DNA of 64,000 bases. It comes from Candidatus Hodarchaeota archaeon (GTDB lineage: Archaea > Asgardarchaeota > Heimdallarchaeia > Hodarchaeales > Hodarchaeaceae). Position numbers and translations under genes: made by a program. Below, piece by piece: positions 1-8,711 of this stretch; the stretch's first letter is position 1, and the number at the start of each line of letters is the position of its first letter. The notes below the pieces were generated by a model. It saw nothing but the letters and a program-made list of their open reading frames with translations. It was not told where the DNA came from and ran no database searches. The DNA lies in assembly GCA_016840285.1 (NCBI GenBank), contig JAEOSR010000056.1, positions 65,047 through 129,046 of the forward strand, read 5' to 3'.

Positions 1-1
1 T

Positions 2-757
2 GGAATGTTCTCTGTTCATAATTTCCTTCCCTCCCCAACTATCTTATCTCCTAGTAGTGGGGAAATCCTCAATGGAACCATCCCCATTCAATGGTCAGTC
101 TCCTCTGATCTATTTGGACATGATGTCACCTATGCTGTATATTATTCATCTGATAACGGAAATACTTGGAATTTATTGATTTCGGGATTAGATTCTAATG
201 GTTATAATTGGGACACAACAGCTCTTATTGAAGGGATTAATTTCACGATCAGAGTTGTGGCGACTTGTACTGAGGGGGTGACTGCTGAGGATGTCTTTAA
301 TGGGTCTTTTATGGTACATTACCTTATAGCGCCTACTATTTCGTCTTCCTTTGGGAATGATCCCCTGAAAGGTATGGTCACTATTCATTGGGCGGCCTCC
401 ATCGATTCATTGGGTCAAGATGTCACCTATTCAGTATATTATTCGTCTGATAATGGAAGCACTTGGAATCTGCTAATATCAAGGCTAGATTCAACCAATT
501 ATGCTTGGAACACTACTAATGTGCCCGATGGGACTAATTACAAAATCAAGGTTGTAGCAACTAGTCTAGATGGCTCAGTTTCCGAGGATATTCTTGAAAG
601 AACGTTTTCTGTTCATAATGCACAACCTCCTCCACCAGATTTCTCATTTCTTATTCTTGGATTGGCATTCATACCGGTTATCCCAGAGTTGTACTTTGGG
701 AGAAGACTCAGTAAAACACTAAGTCGAAAGAGTGAAGAAGGAGTAAGGCAAACATGA
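2..757 (+). CDS. Surface protein with beta-sandwich repeats and C-terminal membrane anchor (5' partial)
   Basis: The frame is open to the left edge. The first Met lies inside a repeat end (F-S-V-H), which recurs later as F-M-V-H and F-S-V-H, so the N-terminus is missing. Two copies of a roughly 95-residue unit are visible, each with YYSSDNG(N/S)TWNLLIS and a closing VVAT segment, typical of Ig/FN3-like extracellular domains. A Pro-rich spacer (QPPPPD), one hydrophobic helix (FLILGLAFIPVIPEL) and a short basic tail follow, which fits a protein anchored in the membrane with its repeats outside. Its TGA overlaps the ATG of the next gene by four bases, so the two are probably co-transcribed and translationally coupled. 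The ligand and exact domain family are unknown. Confidence 0.8.
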   Translation, partial: GMFSVHNFLPSPTILSPSSGEILNGTIPIQWSVSSDLFGHDVTYAVYYSSDNGNTWNLLISGLDSNGYNWDTTALIEGINFTIRVVATCTEGVTAEDVFNGSFMVHYLIAPTISSSFGNDPLKGMVTIHWAASIDSLGQDVTYSVYYSSDNGSTWNLLISRLDSTNYAWNTTNVPDGTNYKIKVVATSLDGSVSEDILERTFSVHNAQPPPPDFSFLILGLAFIPVIPELYFGRRLSKTLSRKSEEGVRQT

Positions 758-3700
758 TTGAAACGGAAAAAAGGACATTGGATGTTGAAGAATTCAGTCC
801 AACTGAACCCATATATCAGGAGAATGTAATTCGCCATTTAGTGCGTCTTGCATCCTTAATAATAATCGGACTTCTAGGAGTAAGTGTTGTACAAAACTAT
901 CTTCCAGATTTTGATTTTTACGTAAATATTTTGTCTCCTATGTTGATCTTTGCTCTCATGCTAGTCTTTTTAGTTGGTATTTTCCTTGCTTTTTTCCAAC
1001 TACGTTGGATTAATGAAAAAAGAAACAAGTCAACTAATTTAGGAGGGACTGTGGGTTTTTTCGGATTGTTTGTAACATTTATGAGTAGCGTTTCGTCACT
1101 AATTGCCATTCCACTAGCAATTGTTATCCTTCTACTCGGTTTGGGACTCTTTCTAACACTTGTCGGTTTTTTTGCTGAGATGACTCGTATTGATGAACCA
1201 CTGGTGTATTGGTTCAGAGTAAATCTGGAAGTTATTATTCGTTATACAATTTCAATAGTTGGAGTTTTCCTAGTTAATTGGAGTCTGTTATCGATTGTTG
1301 TATTATTCTTTGTTGATTGGGGTGTATTAACAATCTTTGTCTTCCCAGGAGAGCTATTTGGAGGATTGATTATTGGTGGTATTGGATTGGGGCTCGTGTG
1401 GGGTTCCTGGTTTCATCAAGTCAATCAGACAATTTGGCGATATAGGGTTGAAATTATTAGAGCGATCGAATTAAGTGTAGGCCAGGGCTTTATTCTAGTT
1501 TCATTAATAGTACCATTTTTGGTTCTAGACTTTCTCTTTCTCAGTTCCATTTTCGGGGTCGCAGGATTAGTAATAGTTTATCTAGACTTATATATTTTCA
1601 AGGTGAAGGTTACTAGCCATTTTAGCAAAGGATTTGTAACATTAAGTCAAGTTATTGCGTCTATCATTGGTATTATCTTGATTATAATTGGAATCATTCA
1701 AACTCAACTTCAATCTATTCCTGATTGGTTCTTCTTCTCGGTTTATTTTCCCATAACAGGATTATTTCTACTCTACCGAGTCTGGTTTGATACCATTAAC
1801 TATTCTGTCAAGAGAACAGTTCAAACGATTATTTGGTTCTTCCGTACTTATTACAGAGAAGTAATCACAACACTTGGTGTTAGCTTCATGGCGTTAGGAT
1901 CTTTCCTGTTTGAATTCACAAAAGTAATCAATCCTTTATTAATGGATGAATTAAAAATAGACAGCTTTTTTGATCCATTACCTTTAGGTTTATTTCTGGG
2001 TGGTTTTGTTATAGGAATGGCGATTTGGCATATTCCTGATCGTCATGCCTATTTTCGGGGGGTGACCACCACATTAAGTGTCACAGTAATACTGTGGGGG
2101 ATTCTGCTCTTAGGGCTACTTTTAACGCCCCCAACATCAACTGATGAACTTTCCTATGTGATTTCAAGCTTCTTGATTGTTATGGGGATTTGTGTTGATG
2201 GGTGGATTTGGAGAACAGAGGTCTTTCATTCGGTCAAAAGTGCCCTAATTTTGCTGAAAAACGCGATTGTGTACACAATCAACACAACTGTCCAGTTTCT
2301 AAAGGTTTATTACCGTGAGCTAATCACCATAGGTGCTTTGAGCTTTACGATGTATGGCCTCGTTGTTACGTGGGACATTATCCTCAACTTTCCTTATTGG
2401 CCATTCCTCTTTTTGTTAATGGGGTATATTGTTAGTGTAGTGATCTGGTATATTCCTGACCGTCATAATTATTTTCGTGGAGTTACAACAACTCTCAGTA
2501 CCGTAGTAATCCTTTTTGGATTTCTTTTGTTGATTTTCCAGGATTATCAGCCTATTAGTTGGCTTTCAGGAGGATTGGTTGTCGTTAGTATCGTAGTTAA
2601 CGGAACTGTCTGGCGACTGGAACTTAAACAGCTAGCTATTCAAACCACTATTTCCTTCAAGAATGCACTTGTCAAGATTGGTCAAGCCATCAAAAACTTT
2701 TTTATTGCTGCTAAAGATGCACTTATCCAAGCTGGTCGTAAATTCATTCAGTTCATTGATGAGACTCTCAATGCAATCTGGGATCATCGAATAGCTATCA
2801 TGAGAGTTTTTATGACGAGTGTTGGATCTATACTAATCATCACAAGTTTTTTAACTTGGTCTGGCCTTTATATCGTATTCTTAACATGGTTTGTGGGCCT
2901 TGAATTTTTCTTTTTCATCTGTGGTGTTCTCCTTCTTTATATAGCTTGGTTTCATCAAGTTAATCGCTTCACTAAACAGTCTGCTATTACTATTTGGAAT
3001 ACACTTGTGCAAGCGGGTCATACTCTATATATATTTTTGATAAAAGTTAAAAACACAGTAATTGAAGCTCTTCACACTATTTGGCTTTATCGTGTTGTGA
3101 TTCTACGGGCTTTTGCGACTATTCTTGGTCCACTAATGATCCTAAGTGTTGCTGTAGTTCCTCTTCTAGAGATTTCTCCTGTCCAACTTGAGTTCGGAAT
3201 TCAACTAGTCATTGTAATTAGTGGCTTTTGTGTTCTTTACACTGCCTGGTTCTATCAAGTCAATCATTTTGTCAAGCAATCCCTCTTAGCTATTCGCAAC
3301 GCTATTGTGAAAACTGTGTACACCATCAAAAACTTCTTTGTTGCAGCTATAAATGCTCTTGTTCAGGCTGGTCGTGCATTTATTCTGTTCATTGATGCGA
3401 CTCTCCATACTATTTGGGAACACCGTATTACTATCTTACGAGCAATGATAACGATTTCTGGCTCTATTATGACTTCTATAGGTCTGTTATTACTGTTTTA
3501 TAGTATATATAATGTATCTTTGATAAGTGGGCTTGAACTGTTTTTTATCTTGCTTGGTCTCGTTCTTCTCTATGGGGCTTGGTTCCATCAGGTCAATCAA
3601 TTTGTCAAACAGTTGAGTATAGCTATTCGTGACATTATTACCCAAACAATTGGTGTTATTCATAATTTCTTCCAGTATACTTGGGATCACCGTATTGATA

Positions 3701-4614
3701 TTTTAAGAGCCATTACAACAACCACTGGCAGTATTTTAGTCTTAGCTGGTCTATTTCCCATAAATCTAATTGAATTTAATATAAGATTAGTGCTAATTCT
3801 TGGTGGCATCATTCTTCTTTACATTGCCTGGCTCCATCAGGTCAATCAATTTATCAGACAATCAGCTGTTGCTATAGGTAATGCTATCGTTCAAACATAT
3901 CATACTATCATTCAATTCCTCCAAACATACTACATTGAGATCATCCGCTATTCTGCTACGTGTATTGGTGTTCTTTCCCTAATTCTAGGATTTATATCTA
4001 TATTTCAGGATCCACTTGGTTTATTATTGCTAGGAGGTGGTTGTGTTATTCTTTACGCTGCCTGGTTCCATCAAGTCAATCAGTTCATTATACAAACCCT
4101 CCAGATGATTAAGGAAGCCTTCGTTCATGCCGCTCGTACTTTCCATAATCTTCTTATTAATGTCAAAAATGCGATTGTGTCGGCTTTTTATGCCCTCGGG
4201 GCTTTCATGAGAAAAGTCGGATTTCAACTAAACCAATTATTCCGTGCAACTGTAGATTTAATAATCCCAATTATTCTTATCCTACTAGCTTTTTCAGTGT
4301 CTTTCTATGGAGTTATCGTTTTAATTTCTGGTTTTGTAGATATATCTGGAGTTTCAACAAGTGAATTTTTCATCTCAATTCCTATCTTAGGATCTATTTT
4401 GGAATTTTTTGCAGCTTTAATTCAATGGGGAACATATGAAAGAAATTTACTAGGTTTTTTTGCTGATTCCCCTTTTCTGATTCCTCTTGGAGCAGCTCTC
4501 ATTGTTGTCGGAGTGGTTATATTGTTGTTTGTTGCCCTCAAAAAAGAAAATATGAGGCTTAAAACTCTCTTAAATACTCCGAATAATATTAATTCTGGCA
4601 AAGGTGGGAAATAA
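754..4614 (+). CDS. Giant polytopic membrane protein with internal HQVN repeats
   Basis: This 1286-residue protein is made almost entirely of hydrophobic helices, with probably more than 25 membrane spans. No known transporter signature is visible. It has a repeated architecture. The motif (F/L)-x-Q-V-N occurs near residues 220, 733, 833, 944, 1027 and 1105, mostly preceded by two hydrophobic helices and an (L/I)(L)Y-x-A-W step and followed by an amphipathic segment such as QFVKQ..AI.NAIV. A second repeat, IPDRHxYFRGVTTTLS, occurs near residues 426 and 566. It overlaps the upstream gene by four bases and the downstream gene by one (TAATG), so the three form one operon. I do not recognise the family. 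A membrane scaffold or lipid-domain organiser is possible, but this is inference. Confidence 0.85.
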   Translation: MIETEKRTLDVEEFSPTEPIYQENVIRHLVRLASLIIIGLLGVSVVQNYLPDFDFYVNILSPMLIFALMLVFLVGIFLAFFQLRWINEKRNKSTNLGGTVGFFGLFVTFMSSVSSLIAIPLAIVILLLGLGLFLTLVGFFAEMTRIDEPLVYWFRVNLEVIIRYTISIVGVFLVNWSLLSIVVLFFVDWGVLTIFVFPGELFGGLIIGGIGLGLVWGSWFHQVNQTIWRYRVEIIRAIELSVGQGFILVSLIVPFLVLDFLFLSSIFGVAGLVIVYLDLYIFKVKVTSHFSKGFVTLSQVIASIIGIILIIIGIIQTQLQSIPDWFFFSVYFPITGLFLLYRVWFDTINYSVKRTVQTIIWFFRTYYREVITTLGVSFMALGSFLFEFTKVINPLLMDELKIDSFFDPLPLGLFLGGFVIGMAIWHIPDRHAYFRGVTTTLSVTVILWGILLLGLLLTPPTSTDELSYVISSFLIVMGICVDGWIWRTEVFHSVKSALILLKNAIVYTINTTVQFLKVYYRELITIGALSFTMYGLVVTWDIILNFPYWPFLFLLMGYIVSVVIWYIPDRHNYFRGVTTTLSTVVILFGFLLLIFQDYQPISWLSGGLVVVSIVVNGTVWRLELKQLAIQTTISFKNALVKIGQAIKNFFIAAKDALIQAGRKFIQFIDETLNAIWDHRIAIMRVFMTSVGSILIITSFLTWSGLYIVFLTWFVGLEFFFFICGVLLLYIAWFHQVNRFTKQSAITIWNTLVQAGHTLYIFLIKVKNTVIEALHTIWLYRVVILRAFATILGPLMILSVAVVPLLEISPVQLEFGIQLVIVISGFCVLYTAWFYQVNHFVKQSLLAIRNAIVKTVYTIKNFFVAAINALVQAGRAFILFIDATLHTIWEHRITILRAMITISGSIMTSIGLLLLFYSIYNVSLISGLELFFILLGLVLLYGAWFHQVNQFVKQLSIAIRDIITQTIGVIHNFFQYTWDHRIDILRAITTTTGSILVLAGLFPINLIEFNIRLVLILGGIILLYIAWLHQVNQFIRQSAVAIGNAIVQTYHTIIQFLQTYYIEIIRYSATCIGVLSLILGFISIFQDPLGLLLLGGGCVILYAAWFHQVNQFIIQTLQMIKEAFVHAARTFHNLLINVKNAIVSAFYALGAFMRKVGFQLNQLFRATVDLIIPIILILLAFSVSFYGVIVLISGFVDISGVSTSEFFISIPILGSILEFFAALIQWGTYERNLLGFFADSPFLIPLGAALIVVGVVILLFVALKKENMRLKTLLNTPNNINSGKGGK
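2773..4140 (+). repeat. Tandem protein-level repeats (HQVN units) within the giant membrane protein
   Basis: Five successive units of roughly 80-110 codons occupy this stretch. Each runs from an I-W-x-(H/Y)-R-(I/V)-x-I-(L/M)-R-A-like helix through two membrane spans to an A-W-(F/L)-x-Q-V-N-x-F motif and an amphipathic helix. Unit length varies, and DNA similarity is clear only around the motif (for example tggttccatcaggtcaatca). These are therefore old, diverged intragenic duplications, not a fresh tandem array. Confidence 0.7.
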
Positions 4615-7600
4615 TGGCTATTAATGATAATAATTTACAGGAAACATTCTCCAAAGAGAATAAGACTGATTCAAAGGAATCAGACCAAACGTTACAACAA
4701 GAATTACAACTTAAAAGCAGAACGCTTAAAGAGGCTTCAGTCACAGAGTTAATATCTTTTTCGAAGTTCACTATTATAGGGGTTATAATATTCTTCATTG
4801 GATTGTTTATACAGTTTCTGATTCAAAATCCTGCACTACCCATTCCCGATCCTGTTCGATCAAGATTTGTAACTGCGGTTATGGGGATCACTCTGCTTAT
4901 TTTGTTCGGTGGTTTAGTCATTGATGTTTTAAGTTGGAGAGAATATACCGAATGGGGTGCACTTGGAGCAATTATCACGTATATTGGAGTTGTTCTTATT
5001 TTTATAACATTTCCCCTAAATATATTTTGGTATGGAGATGAAGCTGAGTTTATTTACATAATCATGATCATAGGTGGTGTGATCACCATGATCATTGGTT
5101 TTACAACTCGCGCTACTGAACTTGACCAAAAAATTGTTGACCAATTTTTTATTTTCAAAGAATGGGTAAAGGCTGGTGGAATTCGACAGTCTCTCTCTGC
5201 TCTCGGGCAGCTAATAGGAACCGTTGTGAGAGGATTTTTCAGATATATTTGGCTAGGAATTAAAGAATTAGGAACTCGTATTAGAAGATTTGGTGGTTGG
5301 ATAACACGATCAACTAGATTCGTTTTAGAACGTATTTGGATTTTCTTGACAAGAACATTCCCCAACCTATTGACACGATCTTTAATTGGGCTTTGGAATA
5401 ATCTCCATTGGTTTGGGTTAATAGCGGTTATTCTCTATCTGATTATGATTGATATTCCCATTCCCAATGCTGATCCCCTTGTTCTTAAAGCGGAGCTTAT
5501 GATCATCATCGTTTTTTTCTTCTGTCTTGGAGTCCTTTATCCTCAGAGAGACCGTGTTGTAATTATCGCGAAAACCATGAGGAATACTGTTCTATCGGGA
5601 CTGATAAGTGCGTATAGTATGTTGTCAGGTACCAAAATAAAAGCTGATCAATCCGTTTTTTGCTCTCGATGTCTTCGAGGGGTTGAAAGACGGGAATTTG
5701 TTTCTCTTATGGAAATTAAAGGGATGATAGATCCGCCCTGTCCATTCTGTGGATTTAATAGCTGGATTGGGTCCGAAAACGTGTCCATTCCTATAGACAA
5801 GCTTAAGCAAATGGAGAAACATGAGATTCCTACTGCTCAAACTGTTGTCAAAGATACACCTCCTTCTGAGATTGTAGTAGCAGTTTGTGATGAAAAGGCT
5901 ATGAAGAAAGGGAGGTTTCCTGATTATCAATCATATCAGCGTGCCCAAAACTTAGGTGTGCAAACTTACTCCGAATTGGAATATCTTGATCGTCTTGGAG
6001 CCCCAGATCTTGTAACAGCAGATAAAATTAAACAAAGTGGTTTTTCTCATATTGAAACCTTCCAAAAAGCCCTGGCAGTCGGAGCTTCCAATATTTCAGA
6101 ACTCCGTTTAGTTGAAGAATTACAGGTACCAGATTTAGTGACTGCAAAAGCAATTCAACAGGGAAGATTCCCTGATTACCAATCATATCGGCGCGCACAA
6201 GATCTAGGAGTAAAAGATTATTCTGATTTGCAATATATCGATGGTTTTGGAGCTCCCGATACAGAAACAGCTGATAAAATCAGAAAAAGTGGATTTCCTG
6301 ATTATAAATCGTATCAACAAGCGCAAAACCTAGGAGCACGAACTTACTCTGAACTACAATTTATTACCAAAAAGAATGGGATTACTAGTACTGATGTTGA
6401 AACAGGTACGCAAGCCTTGGCCATGGAAGAGCCAAAAGAAGTGAAACCTTCAAAACCGATTGTTCGCAGGACTGATATTGAGATCCAACCTGTATCAAAA
6501 ATCGTTCAAGAAGCTGAAATTTCTCCAATTCCTGGTGAGCAGATCATCGGTGAAGAAGCTTTTAGGTTTACCAAAGATCGAGAATCATTAAAACAAGCTA
6601 TTGAAATTTTCGATGGGATATTTTCTGATCAAACTTTAGAACCAAAAAGGAGTCAAGAGTTATTATTTTGGAATAAAAAGAAATCATGGTTTTCTACGCA
6701 GAGAAAGAGATTTCTGAGAGGGAATCTCTCTACTGGTATGTTCTATGATAAGATGAAGAGCCTGAACGAGGATCTTCGTTCTACATTCAGAATTCCCGAG
6801 GAAAGATTTCAGACGATCAAACCCCAAGAACCTGTGGTCATAGATAAAAAGGTTTCAGATTTATTAAAAGAGATATTAAAGTTAAGTGAACGATTTACTG
6901 CCACAAATAAGGAAGTTGATGAATGGTACGATTGGTTTACTTCTCAAACTGACCAGTATCTTAAATCCCAAATCGATGATGAAATTTTCATAAAAATGCT
7001 TAAGCGCTCTCAAGAATTTTATTTAGGAATTGATTCTGAAAAAATGCCACTGGAGGAGTTACGAGATTATGAAGTGATTCTTACAATAATTCATACTGTT
7101 CAAAAAATGATCATTAGTTCTTGGGGGCACCAAATTGTGAGTTCTACTTCACGAGAACAAATAAACGATGTAGGGACTCAATCTGCTCAAGAGGCTGTTG
7201 AGACTGTTGTTGTAGAGAAAACTGTTCCTGATCTCCGAAAAGTGGTTACCAAAGAAAAAATCTCCTTACAAAAGGTAGTAGGAAATTTTGACTCTATCTT
7301 TGCTGATGATTCATTAGTTCGCGAGGAGAATCGCGAAAAATGGGATAGGTATATGAAAGAATATTATCAACTACGAGCACGTTTTCTCGATTTCGGCGAA
7401 ATTAGTGGAGCTACCTTTTGTTCTCACCTTGGAAAAGTAAGAGAAGCCTTTATTACGGAAATGGGCATCTCTTCTGAAAAAATATTTGACTTTAAGGATA
7501 TAGAAATTGATTATGCTGTAAAGGCCAAAATACAGACGGAGAAACAGTTATCACTCCCTACTGTTAAGAAATTTACAGCTGAAGAGAAGGGAAAAATACC

Positions 7601-7997
7601 AGCAACAGCGAAGGAAAAGGTTCTAATGAAACAAGTAATAGAGTGTCTTAATACTATCTTTTCTGATGATGCGCAGAAAAAAGTTGTTTTGAAACCAGCA
7701 ATAGAATGTCTTGATACTATCTTTTCTGACGATTCGATGATCACCCATTTGGATTTCCAGAATTGGAATGAATATAAGAAAGAATATTATCATAAACGGG
7801 CACGGCATCTAGATTATGGCGAAATTAGTGAAATATCATTTTATTCCTATCTTAAAAAGCTTAGAGAAGCCTTTATTACAGAAATGGGTGAAGAAGAGAA
7901 AGAAAGACCAGATAAACAATGTTCTTCTTGCGGTGTAAGCATTTATCCTGAAGCGAGTCAATATTGTAGCCAATGTGGAACGAAGCTTACAGATTAA
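4614..7997 (+). CDS. Membrane-anchored zinc-ribbon protein with two families of internal repeats
   Basis: The protein has 1127 residues. After a charged N-terminus, four hydrophobic helices lie within about residues 45-190, and two more near 260-310. A CxxC...CxxC zinc ribbon sits near residues 350-379 (CSRC and CPFC). Next come four roughly 42-residue units (about 433-600) with alternating GRFPDYQSY and SGF-type starts and a (L/V)GAxxxSEL step, like short paired-helix repeats. The C-terminal third holds copies of an (A/V)IECLDTIFSDD ... EYYxxRARxLDxGEIS ... REAFITEMG module. It ends in a second zinc ribbon (CSSC..CSQC) directly before the stop. It is the last gene of the three-gene operon. 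The soluble repeats are probably cytosolic protein-binding platforms for the membrane partner upstream. The family is not recognised. Confidence 0.85.
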   Translation: MAINDNNLQETFSKENKTDSKESDQTLQQELQLKSRTLKEASVTELISFSKFTIIGVIIFFIGLFIQFLIQNPALPIPDPVRSRFVTAVMGITLLILFGGLVIDVLSWREYTEWGALGAIITYIGVVLIFITFPLNIFWYGDEAEFIYIIMIIGGVITMIIGFTTRATELDQKIVDQFFIFKEWVKAGGIRQSLSALGQLIGTVVRGFFRYIWLGIKELGTRIRRFGGWITRSTRFVLERIWIFLTRTFPNLLTRSLIGLWNNLHWFGLIAVILYLIMIDIPIPNADPLVLKAELMIIIVFFFCLGVLYPQRDRVVIIAKTMRNTVLSGLISAYSMLSGTKIKADQSVFCSRCLRGVERREFVSLMEIKGMIDPPCPFCGFNSWIGSENVSIPIDKLKQMEKHEIPTAQTVVKDTPPSEIVVAVCDEKAMKKGRFPDYQSYQRAQNLGVQTYSELEYLDRLGAPDLVTADKIKQSGFSHIETFQKALAVGASNISELRLVEELQVPDLVTAKAIQQGRFPDYQSYRRAQDLGVKDYSDLQYIDGFGAPDTETADKIRKSGFPDYKSYQQAQNLGARTYSELQFITKKNGITSTDVETGTQALAMEEPKEVKPSKPIVRRTDIEIQPVSKIVQEAEISPIPGEQIIGEEAFRFTKDRESLKQAIEIFDGIFSDQTLEPKRSQELLFWNKKKSWFSTQRKRFLRGNLSTGMFYDKMKSLNEDLRSTFRIPEERFQTIKPQEPVVIDKKVSDLLKEILKLSERFTATNKEVDEWYDWFTSQTDQYLKSQIDDEIFIKMLKRSQEFYLGIDSEKMPLEELRDYEVILTIIHTVQKMIISSWGHQIVSSTSREQINDVGTQSAQEAVETVVVEKTVPDLRKVVTKEKISLQKVVGNFDSIFADDSLVREENREKWDRYMKEYYQLRARFLDFGEISGATFCSHLGKVREAFITEMGISSEKIFDFKDIEIDYAVKAKIQTEKQLSLPTVKKFTAEEKGKIPATAKEKVLMKQVIECLNTIFSDDAQKKVVLKPAIECLDTIFSDDSMITHLDFQNWNEYKKEYYHKRARHLDYGEISEISFYSYLKKLREAFITEMGEEEKERPDKQCSSCGVSIYPEASQYCSQCGTKLTD
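7629..7754 (+). repeat. 63-bp direct duplication inside the zinc-ribbon protein
   Basis: Two adjacent 63-bp units (7629-7691 and 7692-7754) encode KxxIECL(N/D)TIFSDD plus a short tail. The core DNA is nearly identical between units (ctatcttttctga is shared). The first unit lacks the remainder of the roughly 65-residue module, so it looks like a slippage or unequal-crossover duplication of the module's first helix. Confidence 0.7.
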
Positions 7998-8084
7998 TCA
8001 ATCAATCCCTGTACATTGAATATAATTGAACAACAAAGAGAAGTAAAGTAAAATCACCTAGAAAATTATGGACTGAGAAAAAAG

Positions 8085-8692
8085 ATGGCTTCAGGGCCAA
8101 AAAATTGTCATAAAGCGAAAAAGATCTTGGAATTAAGTTTGACACCTACTAAATCTATCATTCTTTTTCTTATTATTATAGTAAACCTTCAGTTTTATAC
8201 ACTATCCAATTTTCAAAGTTCGCGAGGTTTTTTTCCTCCTCAACCCTATAAAATATCTACAACCAATGTAGAAAACGCGACCATTTATATCAATGGAAAT
8301 GATGATTTTATCAATCAAGCGAATGTGGAAGGCAGGCCTGGAGAAGGTACAGCACTAAATCCGTATGTGATTTCTGGTTACGAAATTATTGGCTCTGGTT
8401 CTGGAAATTTGATCGATATTTGGGAAACTGATATCCATTTCAGAATCAGTAATTGTGAATTGGATAATGGATATTATGGAATACTTTTGCGTAATGTTAC
8501 AAACGGTGAAATTTCCAACAATGAAGTAACTAATAGTGAGGAAGGAATTTGTCTCCATTACACCAGCATATTAGAGTGACCGACAATACACTCTCTAATA
8601 ACATTACAGCACTTGTCAAGGTTAGCTCCCCAGTTGAGGGAGAACTCTTTATCAATATCACTTGTAACGAAACTAGTGAAGCGGTGAAATGA
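8085..8692 (+). pseudogene. NosD-like right-handed beta-helix surface protein, truncated and frameshifted
   Basis: Frame 1 (8085-8579) begins with a hydrophobic signal/anchor segment (SIILFLIIIVNLQFYTL). It then shows the start of a parallel beta-helix protein: IYINGNDDF, GTALNPYVISGYEI, GILLRNVTNGEISNNEV. It stops right after CLHYTSILE. From about 8570 the -1 frame continues the same fold (RVTDNTLSNNITALVKV) to a TGA at 8690-8692, so one frameshift breaks the gene. Even joined, it would be about 200 residues, far short of the several hundred usual for NosD/PbH1 surface proteins. It lies beside the converging ECF operon. A sequencing or assembly error could account for the frameshift but not for the missing C-terminal repeats. 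Confidence 0.6.
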
Positions 8693-8711
8693 TAATAAAA
8701 TCGGTTTGTAC

